Origin: Distichodus sexfasciatus
Taxonomy: Eukaryota; Chordata; Actinopteri; Characiformes; Distichodontidae
NCBI GenBank assembly: GCA_032718565.1
Contig: JAVGVS010000018.1
Location: forward strand, 2,152,254-2,216,253
Direction: 5' to 3'
DNA length: 64,000 nt
Shown: positions 25,231 to 37,200 of the stretch, in pieces
Layout of the letters: each line of letters begins with the position of its first letter
Numbering within the stretch: the first letter of the stretch is position 1
Made by a program: the position numbers and the translations under genes
Notes under the pieces: generated by a model
What the model was told of the DNA's origin: nothing
The model's database searches: none
Seen by the model: the letters and a program-made list of their open reading frames with translations, nothing else

Positions 25231-28200
25231 GTAAGTTGAGAGTTATTTATTTTCCACATTTGAGGCGCTCATACCTACATGCCATTGCTAAAAATGAGAC
25301 CCATTTAGTTTTTCTTCAGTTAAGTTTGTTGAGCACGCATGTTGTGTTATATATATATATGTACATTGGTACAGTTGGATGAGGGTTAGTCACACTCAGG
25401 CGAAGATGGACATGAATGATAACTAGCTGAACTACACCCATTTAGCAACTAATACACTATAGTTTCCAACACAGCTGTTGTTCCATATTTGGCACCTGAC
25501 ATCTGCCATCACTTTTCAGTAATTATGTCCCCTGTGGTTAATTTTTATATATTTATTCACAGATGCCATCATCACATTCATATGGAAATAGCTATATAGA
25601 TGATATGCCTTCATTACATGTGTAGTACATCAATCCCAAGTGTTGTTAAAAATGTGGTGATTTAAACTGAATTATGTCAGTCAGAGAGTTTTAGAAATTG
25701 AGGCTTTTTTCCATTTCATTACTCACTAAAAGTTTCTCAAATTTGTCAGAAAAATTAAATACGTCGGAAAGCTTACTAATATCATCAGTACAAGAGAGTC
25801 TTCAGATGGTTAACAGTGCATTAGAGCGAATGACAAACAGGTGAGGAGAATTGTTTTTCTTTCTCACAATATAAAAAAAACAAGACTTCTCTTCAGGAAT
25901 AAGATTATATTTGTTCACAGTTTTTTCCTGATTGGCAGGAACCACACGCAGATACCCCCCATGCAGATGTTTGCTTTCTCCAGGCAAGCGTCAGCAGGTC
26001 CTCTTGGGATATCAAAGGCTGCAGAAGTCTTTCAAATGTCTTTGCTCCTCTTAAAGGACAAGAAACAAAGAGAAAAACGATCGCTCTCTGTGTCAGGTAT
26101 GTGCCTGATTCAATGAGGAGGCAAATAAATTTTTGCTCAGAGAAAATGTGCTGAAATTATAAATGAAGTAAGATTCAGGTGTTTATGTGCAATAAAACAT
26201 TTCTGATGTAGCAGCAGCAACATTATTGACCAGATGCAAAATGTCAGATTTAATGTATGCATACAGATTGACTAAAAGTAACACATTAAGCCGAGGACTG
26301 GCTATAGTGGAAACTTGAAGGCACTGTTTACCCCCAAATATTTGATTTGAATCAGTCAATCTAATTAGCTGTTATTTTTTCCTAGAGCACTTTTCCTCGG
26401 AGGAAGTGGAGCTGATAGCAAACCTGTCTGGGTGTCCCCGCACACTACAGCTAGTCCACTGTCCCACTGGAGGTGACTCAGAGAAATACCGCACTATCTC
26501 TGGAGTCTGCAATAACAGGTGTCTGCCCTCTCTGTTAATAATTTATCCGTAATGCACTCGTCTCACCCAGCACATGGAGCATCTACTGGGCTGCTCCGAA
26601 ACCGCACTAATCAGCTCTGCACTTTCCTGCTAAAAGGACGCTGGCATTTTGTAGGGGGAAAGGAGCCAAGTTGATAAGATGACCCATGACAGATAGGACG
26701 GGTCAGGACTGGTGTAGCAGATGGAGGTCAGCCAAGTCACGGTGTTAGGGTTGAGAAAAAAGAAGAAAAACAACGCTAAGCACAGCAGGAAGGATATGTT
26801 AGAGCACTGAGCTTATTAAACCAAACAATTAAAATCAATATTTAAATCTGCTTGGTGTGTAGCTTCGTATCAGTGAGACATTCTTAATGTGAATTTCTTA
26901 TGAAGTGGCAAACATTTATCTATTAAAATATGGGGTTGATTAGATTCAATACAATACAATCAATGAGAATATAAGACGCTGCATCTATGTTTGCCTTACT
27001 GTTTACATATGCATTCCTACCTTGTATTTAAGCAGATATACAGTACATATGTATGTAAAAAGAGAGAGATGAAAACTGCTGCAGTTAATTAATGCACATA
27101 TGGAATATGCTAATATTTTCACAGCATGTATCAAATGGCCTCATTTATTTTTCATATCAATCATATTTTTCATTTTAAACAACTGTCAGTCAACTGCAAG
27201 CATACAAATATGTTTGCTTGCAGCTGTCATGATATTCCTCAAAGACGTGATACTTTCTAACATTTCCGGTCCAGACATGAACAGTCATAGTTTCTTATTC
27301 AGAAATAACCCTCTCTGGGGCGCAGCCAGCACTGTCCTGGCCAGATGGCTCCCGGCAGAGTATGAGGATGGAGAAAGCCAGGCAAAGGGCTGGAACACTG
27401 GGCACCAGTACAGTGGCTTCCAACTTCCCCCGGTAAGCTCTCAGTGCCTCCTATATTTAACATAACGATAAAGATATTTTTCTATGGAAAGAATACATCT
27501 AAGTAATCACTATGAGTTCAATTTATAATGATGTTTTTAAGAGCTGGCATATTTATTTTAAATGCTTACGGTCTTTTAAAGGGAGATTCACAACACTGTT
27601 TAGGGTTCTGTCCAATGACCTAAATCTTCAACATATTAAAAATCCCCATTCTGACCTTTTTTAGCTGCCATGCACTGGCCTTTCTTTTCAACAGTCTCGC
27701 GTTAAAAATGCAGTACTAAGCACACTAGTTTAAAAATGCACAGCCGCAGTCGCCCACTCCAAAGAGGAGCAGAACACCAGTGCCATGCTTTTTCTCTTGA
27801 GTGAAACTATTTTTTTAATGAGGATGAACCCACAACATCTCAGCGTGATGAGTGCCAGGGCAAACACACAACTCCCGCAATGATGCAATGAAGGCACAAG
27901 CAAAGCTCTTTAAACACTTTGATCACATACTGCATTTAGGGAAATATCAACTGAACGTGCTTCTCATGAAACTTTAAGCAGATAAACAAAGGACTAAAAG
28001 CAGAGTTTATTCCTATTACATGATTCAGAAGTTATTTGAGTTATTTTTTTTTTAAGGACGGCAAATTTCAAATGACTCTGAGACAAACTCTTTGGCTTTT
28101 CTTGAACATTACTTAAGTAAAAGTTGTGTCCACATTAAAATGTATTTTGTATTATTATTTGCACTTTTGACATGCTCAGTAAACCAAAAACTAAAGGTAA

Positions 28201-31200
28201 CAGCTAAAAAACACATTCAATTACAAAGGAATTTGGAGTTCACATTAGACCTGTCTGCCCTGTGCTTTTTATCAATAATGTATTTTAAGGTTCGGGATGT
28301 AAGCAACCATATTATTCAAAGCTCCAAACAAGATCTCCTGGAAGATGAGGCGTTTTCCCAGCTGCTAGTGGACTATGGGCAGTACATTGACCATGACATC
28401 TCCTTCACTCCTCAAAGCGTGAGCAAAGTCGCGTTTTTGGAGGGAACTGACTGTCTACACACATGCGAAAATAGCAATCCTTGCTTTCCAATCCAGGTAA
28501 GAACATCCTTTCACAATGCATTCACAATTTCTTTAAAGATTTAGGGTTATTTAAAGATTTTTATTTTCTTAGGAGAGACACTTCACTTTTGCACCTAGAC
28601 TTTTATATGTAAAAGCCAAGAAAAAGACAGGTGTTTGTGAGAGGGAGAACTCTCTCTCTAATCAGTATCTGAAAATCCATTTCTTCAAGGACAAGGTAAA
28701 ATGTTCTCTGTTATGGTCGGCCTCTTTTTGTCAGTGATGTGGATGCTTTTGTTAGTGCAGCAGGGTTAGGGATGGGCTTGGTTGTGCGGGCATCAGGGCC
28801 TGTGGCCGAGGTCTAAAATTAAAAAGTATATATCTCATTGATTACTTCTTTATCTCTGTCAAACCACAGACAGCAGTGGAAGAGGCAAGTCACTGAGGCG
28901 ACTCTCTTCGGATGTGGCTGCTTTTGAGACTCCTCCAGGGCAGTCACTGCTCATAAATATATGGGGGATATTACTGAGCAGTGTTGTTTTGTAACTAATC
29001 TCAGTGTCCCCAGCCAGAGGGAAGGAGGCAAGCACCACTGACAGACAAAACATTGCATTTTCCAGCATACACCACTCTCTGAATATCAATAATAATGTGA
29101 CATTCATCAGCATACATAACAAAGCAGTTGGTTTTCATAATAATAATAATAAAAAAACAAAAAACCTTCCAAGTCTTCCCATCGCCTCTTCATATAAAGG
29201 GCCAGATATGGTAATGTGGTAAACAAAGACTGAATTCTAGAAGTGGAATATACTGTAAGTATGACTGGAGTGTAATTCTAATGTCCAAATTTCCTCCTTT
29301 CTTTGATCCAAAAATATTCAGAAAAGTATATCACTTCTGTTGTTTCATGTAGGGTGCCATTAAGTGGTACAGTAATAGCTGTTTTATTTTGTTCATTATG
29401 AAAACAGGAAATATTTATGCTTTTTAAAAAGACCATCTTGAGTCATAGGTTTAAAAATGAAGGATGGGTGTCCACTGAAGTGCATGAAAGGACTAAAATT
29501 GGTATACTGCATGACAGGGGTGATTCTAGGATCTGACCTTTAGGGGTGCTCTGACCTTTAGAGGCTCTTGGCTTGAACAATGCGGTTGCCATGTTTAGTC
29601 CAGATTTAAGATCTTTTAGGAACAACTTACATTTTCAAACAAAAGCTAGCTTGGCGATAGGCTTACCATAAAGGCTATTAGCAAGATACTTTTTTAAAAT
29701 TGGGTTGTGGGCTAGGTATGATGAGCCTACTGTAACATTGCTCAGTTGTGCACAAAATGGACTCCATAATAAATGGATTTAAGTTTTTATAATTGTCCAC
29801 AGGAACCACAGCTATTGCACCTGTGTTTTAATGTTTCTTTCATCAATTCCAACTCCATTAGTCATACCTTTACATTTCGCTGTTGAGAACAACGACACCG
29901 AGATGCGCTGTGTAACGTCTGCAGTACATTCAAATGCCCATCGCAATTGCAGACATGCCAACTAATCGAAAGAGGATCTGATTCATGCAAGGATTTTACT
30001 GGTCCATTTGAGCCTTTCTTCATTTATTCCATCTCTGCAAAGCAATTTTGGCAAATCTAAGGCGGAGAACTAGCTACCTCAAAAAATCTCCATTATTTTT
30101 CAGGGGTGCTGACATAAAAATGAGTCTAAAATCACCACTGCTGCATCACCAATGTGTCTCAATGAAACAGTTTCCACCTAATAATCAGGCATCAATTTTA
30201 ATGACTAAATGACATCATGTGAATGAGATGCATTGTACACAGCCAGAGATGTGTTTCTCTGAGCAAGCTGTCGAGATCAAACTGACTGCATCTTCAGTAT
30301 GCTCGCCTGCAGCACTCAGAGCTGCCCCCAAGCAGCACGACTATTTTAAGAACATGCAAGCTGTGTTCCAGAGAATGACTTCACAACAAACAAAATATAG
30401 TCCAAATGAAAAGAATGCGACCTGCCAGTAATCTCTGCATGAGAATGGCCCTTTGTCAGAAGCATTGCCCTGAACCTGCAGCCAGCAGCTGTGGTAACCC
30501 TGCACAGGGCGTGTAGCAGTAGCATGCTCCGCTCATTTGCACAATCCTTGGCTCTGATACAAAACCAGGAGGGATTAAACATTTTAGAAGAATAAAGGAA
30601 AGGCTTTAACGCTGAGTTGAAGAAGGTGAGACAGTGTTAAACGGACAGCTTAGAAAACTGTACACAGAAAATCTGCTGCACTGATTACTAGCACTTCTGG
30701 AAACTGACTCTTTGTTCACTTCTGGCTTGTATGTCTGGCCTCTGTATGAGTCTTTAAGAAGACCAAACTAGTATGTATGACCTACTACATAATATTAATG
30801 CAGACCTTTTATCCATATATTTACCTTAGGGGTGATGACAGCCTGATGGTAGGATATTTTGGGCAAAGAATCTGTGGATTTCAGCCTGTGTATATCCTAT
30901 AAGCAATGAACCCCTTAGCAAAGCTCTAAGCACCAACTTGCACCATGGAGTTCATATAATTAGGAAATATATGTCGCTCTGGGGTGCGTTTCCCAAAAGC
31001 ATACCATAATATAACATAGCATGAAAGTGAGTGATTATTTATCATTGTGATCACACCACAGCACAGCACACAGTGCACCATAACCAAATGTTACCACTGC
31101 ATTTGACCCATCCAAAGAGCAGTGGGCAGCTAACAAGGGCAGTGACCAGGTAGCAGTGCTTGGGGACGATACCTTGCTCATGAATACCTCAGTAGTAACT

Positions 31201-34200
31201 TTATCGTGAACTTCTGATCACAGGGCAAACGTAACGCTACCAACTGCCCCAACATAGGGGTGGCCAGGAGCATCAGATAAATTCCGTAAATGCAAATCTA
31301 TTAAAAATAATGCATATTTATCAGCAATAGCATGTCATATAAATGTGCATAATAGTTATGGCATAGGGGGCATTCTTCAAAAGGTTAAAAGTTTAAAATG
31401 CAATACAGACATTTCTCTTTGGAAACTAAATGGGATATCTCTCTTTTTCTGTCTTTCTCTGCCCTTTGTCCTTGTATGTGTGCCACAGATTTCTCTGCAT
31501 GATAAACTGTTTGGAAGTAAGAGATGTCTCCCATTTTTCCGCTCCTCGCCAGCTTGCCAAATTGATCAGGCACACACTCTGGATCCTCAGCAGATGCTGC
31601 AAAGACAACAGATGAATTCAGTCACAGCCTTCCTAGATGCCTCTACAGTCTACGGACACTCTGCCGACTTGCAAAATTCTCTGCGAAACCTCTCAAGCTC
31701 TGAGGGCCTGCTGGCTATCAACAGCAAGTACAGTGATGATGCGGGCCACCCATACCTGCCCTTTGTCAGCAGCACTCCGTCTCTGTGCTTTCAGGAGCCA
31801 GGCGCTGAGCAGGGGGAGCGAGTGGAGTGCTTTCTGGCTGGAGATAGCAGGGTGAATGAGATTCTGCCCCTGACTGCTCTGCACACACTCTGGGTGAGGG
31901 AGCACAACCGCATCGCCACGCGCCTCAAATTTCTGAATGCATTCTGGAGCTCAGAGATGACCTATCAGGAAACACGAAAAATCGTTGGAGCACTGCATCA
32001 GGTACCTGCTATCACGTTGCTATCTTTAGCTCATGCTGAGTGATCAATAGGGCAAGCAGCATGACTGATGATAGGAAATAAAAACTCTTTTCTGCATGAT
32101 GGCCCTTATGTCATATATGGAATAGCAGGAATGGCTAAGAAAAAAAAAACTTCAAATCATGCTTGATTAAATAACAATGTAGAATTTAGAAGATTAGGAA
32201 TTATAGCTAAGAACAGGAAATGCCCAGGGGTGTAATTAAGCCAAAATTATCTCACCGCTGAAGTTGAACAATGACTGTGATGGAACTTGACTTCTTAAGT
32301 TAATTTATGCATAATGTATTCCATAAATTACTTACACTTCACAAGCTGGACTTCAAATGGGAGATTAGTTATGAAGAAACTGTTCCTATAGGCATCTTAT
32401 TCTTTTAACCGTTCCAAAATGTTTTCCTCAGCATTACAGAAAACTAAATGCAAAAGGGTCAAAAATGGCATCATTCTATGTCGTCAAAATCAATGTAAAC
32501 AATATAAAACCTTATGAATGACATCTCAACAGCTTGTTTAAAAGTCCATATCATGAAGGTAAAACTGAATATGTCATAAAAGAAATTATCAGTGATCATA
32601 CATTAAACAGACCATGGGAGTATGAAAGCATTTTGTCTAAAATATAAAGTTTAGGATTTATAATTTCAGAACAATGTCATGCTTATGACAGAAACCCACC
32701 CCAAATTGATTTTACACAGGTATGTGGATGTTAAAGCAGAAATCTGTTTTGCTGAGAATAGTGTAGTAAGAAAGGTTATTTTAGAGCATTGTTGTGCTGC
32801 TCAAAATATCACTCAAAAAAAATTGAAAATACCTCTAAAACAATTCAGTCCTATATGTCCTTACCCGTCTTCTGCTTCTTCTTAATTAGTGTAATGATTA
32901 GCCAAACCTATAACACAGTGGGTGTAGCCCCACTCATGTACATGTACTGTTTCAGTGCAGACTTGCTCTGAAGAGGCAACAGAAAGGTGATTCACCACAC
33001 TGGTCAGTGGCGAAATTTAGGGATTAAAGGCCTTGAGCCACACAGCCAAAGCCTGTCCTTTCTGAGCAGTCTATGCTGGATCAAAGAAATATTTCATCGC
33101 TCACAAAGGGATCTATAAGGTTGAATGCAGCCAAGGACCCGTAAATTAAAGTGGCAGAGAAAGAATATCTCAAGTGTTAAGAGAAGGAGAAGTAGATGGA
33201 ATACATCAAGCAGAGTGCACTGTTTTAACAAAGTCCCAGAAGGATATGACTTCACAAAACCAATAAAAATGGTTTCCACTCTGTGGTGGGGAGATTGTTA
33301 CTTTATGGCTTCATGGACAGCTGAGTTCTGATACATACGTCCTTGCTGCTAAGGAGACAGTGGAGAGCAAAAACGTCAGACAGACACGTGCCATTGTAGA
33401 GTCTGCTGAAACAGCTGTGGTGTGGGGTTAGATATTCTGAAGGTGAGCATTTTTTTAATAAACTGTGATAAGGCCAGGTGAATTTCTGCAGCATATCACA
33501 GAGGAAGGAAGCACCCAATCTTATCTTATCTCCAAGCTCAGGATGTCCTAAACTGCCATTTTAGACAGATTTCAGCTGAGCATATTTACGGTACACCAAA
33601 CAGCAATGGATACTTCAATGAGCAAACTTGATTCTGAGTTACAAACTTATCTCAGGGTCATCTGGAATTATCATCTGACACATCCTTCAAATTTTGGAAT
33701 CGCAGGGAACTGTGACTGTTAGTATTTGAAAAAACTTTTTAGGAAGGATTTTTATATTAAAACTATTCTTATATGTTAAAAAGGTGTGACTTGTCCTCTT
33801 GACCAGAGATGGGAAGTAATAAAGTACAAATAATTACATTATCTACAATGTAAATAGAGTTGTGTGACTCTAATATGGAACTCCATCATGGGCAAAAATG
33901 TAGTTATCGTCCAGAAATGCCTAAAGCAGCTCATTTTATAGAACAGAATGAGTCCAAATGGGCTAAAAATTACCCAAAACTTTAGTATTTCTTCATTTCC
34001 AACTGATCAGAAATTTCCATTTATAATAAAATTAACATAGATAGTATAGATAATATTAATATAGATTAATAATATTCATAGTTTGTTATCAAAAAATGTT
34101 TTCTGTATCCAGACTTCATAGTACTAAGCCATAGAAAGTTAATAAAACAGTGAGTTTGGTCTTGAGGAGTGTTCTGCCACTGTGGTTTGTTCAGTTTAAC

Positions 34201-37200
34201 ATATGCTGCAATCAGTTTGGATAACTGCTTCCAATGAATCGATCAGACTTCTCACTGTGAGGCGGCAGCGCTAACAGTGGCGCCCTCTTTATGTATCCAT
34301 GTTGAAATATTGTTATATTGTTATATTGCTTGTGCTCTACTTAATGCTTGACCGTGGAGTCCAGTAAGCTTTGCCCTAAAATGGTGGTTTTGTCCTCTGC
34401 AAGAGTACTCTTTACTTTTATACTTTAAGTATGTTTTAGAGCCTGTACTTTAACTTGAGTAAAGAAGTCGAGTCAATACTTCAACTTATACTAGCTTTTT
34501 TAAACACGTGTATACTTCTACTTGAGTGAAAAATGTGTGTACTTTTGACACCTCTGCTCTTGACAGATCATAACCATGAGGGACTACATTCCAAAAATCA
34601 TAGGAAAAGAGACATTTGATCAAACCATTGGCCGCTATGAGGGATATAATGATTCTGTCAACCCTTCAGTCTCCAATGTGTTCGCCACTGCTGCCTTTCG
34701 TTTTGGTCATGCCACCATCCCAGCACAAATCAGGAGGCTGAATGAGAGTTTCCAGGAGCATGAACACTTTTCCTCTCTGAAACTGCATCAGGCCTTCTTC
34801 AGCCCATGGAGGATCATCAGAGAAGGTACTTCACCCTCCTTCACCCTGCATGCTGATTCCAAATTTGCCTGTGTAGTCACTGTATGATCTTCAGCAAGAC
34901 GATTCTGCTTCAAGGGAAAACCAGGGATCACCCCGTCTGAGTTCGTTTAACTGTTGAATCATGCAGCTAAAGCAGGACAGAGGACCAAAATACTGAATAT
35001 ATCAATTTTAAATTATGATTGAATCAGACTCCCTTAGGTCCTACTAGACTCATTAGGGAAGGCACTGCTTGGTTTTCACCCTTTGGAATGTAACTCAAGC
35101 ATTAATTATCAGAAGTACACATACTCCAAACTGACATGTCCAGAAGGCATTTTCTGTGCTTGCCAGATTGGAAAATATACTGTAGAAAAACATCTTAATG
35201 GAAGTATGCAAAATGCAGACTCCATTACACAGCAATTACAAAAAACATTCAATATCTTAGTGTATAATAAATCTCTCTGTATTAAGTTTTTTCAGGAAGT
35301 TTATCATTTTATTGATGCATGCTTTGACTTTGAATTCAATGTAATTTACCTCTAGCTTTAAATATTGTGTGGCTAAATTGAACATTTCACCTCATTAAGA
35401 GTTTGCTATATAGAGTAGTTCCAGTGTTTTCAAGGTTCGGACGTTTTCAAGTCTGATTCCTGGTTGGCGCTTACGCTCCACAGGGGGATTAGACCCAATA
35501 TTACGAGGTCTCCTCAGCAGACCTGCTCCCAAGCAAAACAAACAGCACCTCATGGGGAAAGAACTAACAGAGAAACTTGTGGTGCTCACTATCCCAGAGG
35601 CACTGGACCTGGCTGCTTTAAACCTCCAAAGGGGACGTGATCATGGTCTTCCAGGTGACATCACTGCCCTCAACACCCTGAATGCAAATATGTTGGAAAT
35701 GTTGCTGCACTGTGCTGTACTGACTGTAACAGAAGTGCTTCAAGCCATACTTTAAGCCATCTGTTCTACCTTTAATATCACCTCTTTCAATTGCATTTCA
35801 GGTTATAATGACTGGAGGGAATTTTGTGGATATGACAGAGTGGAGAGTGAAGCAGATCTGAGAGCAGTGATAGGTGATAGTGCTTTGGTTGAAAAGATAA
35901 TGGATTTATATGGGCACCCAAACAATATTGACGTGTGGTTAGGGGGGCTGGTAGAGGACCTGCTGCCTGGTGCCAGAACCGGCCCGCTCTTTGCATGCTT
36001 GATCGGAAAACAGATGAAGATGCTCAGAGAGGGTGACAGGTGGGTCAGAAAGGCCACTGTTATTTTATGCACTGAATTGTGTTTTCAACACGGAGACCTT
36101 GTCAAATGAAAAATCATCTCAGTCTGCTACTGTGGGTAAACCACACTATTTGACAGATCAATAAAAATGAAGAAAGGTCATTTTCTGTATGGGGCAATAC
36201 ACTGAGATCTACAATTTAATTTATATCTTTTCAGTCTTAAATAGAGAACTCTGCAATATATCAGTAAAAAAAGAATAAGGTGCCTGTCAAAATCAGTAAA
36301 TACTGACTCTTTTTTAGATTCTGGTGGGAGAAGCCAGGAGTGTTCTCTCCACGACAGAAACAAGAGCTCCAGAAACACTCCTTGTCTCGTGTCTTCTGTG
36401 ACAATAGTGGAGTGACAGAGGTTCCCCTTGATCCATTCCGCGTAGTAAAATACCCAGAGGAGTATCTTCCCTGCAGCAGTATACCGGCTCTGGATCTGGA
36501 CAAATGGAAGGTGGACCCTGAAGATGGTAATGCATGTTCCTTTAGTTGATTTCCAGTCTATGTGGATGTTTGCTCTTACAGCATGAAAATCAGGTTGGTA
36601 ATAAAATCCATGAATATTGAAGAAAATCTCTAATTTATCTATTACACAGATAAGTCAACAGGAGAGGGAAAATAATGCAAATTTATTTGGTAAGTGGAAT
36701 GACTTAACTCACTCCTGTTCAGTTTGCAGTGATGAAAAGCTTGTAGGCTCCCAGGTGAGATGGAGGATGGCTGGTTTGTTCCAAATCTAGCAAATTGATT
36801 GCGTGGGATGCATTGTTACTATGGTTATACTTTAGGATGGTGCTAATCCCAAACACTCAGCAAGCCAGCAAGCTTGTGCTTATGATATGAAACTAATCAG
36901 CTTCTTTCAAGCACAGTTGCAGATCTAAAGATTGTAATGAGGCAGAACAGCACTTAAAAACATATATTGATGCATTCAGAGCTTAAAGGTAGAACATTAC
37001 ACCCTGCAATTATATGATTTACATGTATTAAGTGCTCTAGTCCAGAGCAGTGTTTCCTAAAAAGGGACTCTTTTAGGAAATTTGACATTAAAGGCAGATG
37101 GCACGGTGGCACAGTGGTTAGCGCTGCCACCTCATAGCAAGAAGGTTCTGGGTTCGAGCCCCAGGTCAGCCGTGGGGCCTTTCTGTGTGGAGTTTGCATG

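Larger units (their letters stand above)
28497..31488 (+). other. tpo intron 6 with two insertions
   Basis: 3-kb intron holding a hAT-like element (29515-30140) and a reverse SINE-B copy (31020-31250). GGGGTGCGTTTCCCAAAAGC near 30,980 looks like the edge of another common fish repeat interrupted by the SINE. No exon seen. Confidence 0.6.

Noticed and set aside
28092..28289. Upstream extension of the tpo exon 6 frame with a hydrophobic start
   Set aside because: The exon 5 phase and the acceptor at 28288-28289 place this in intron 5; the resemblance to a signal peptide is fortuitous.
35083..35355. 90-codon open frame in a tpo intron
   Set aside because: No homology and it lies between two well-defined, phase-matched tpo exons.
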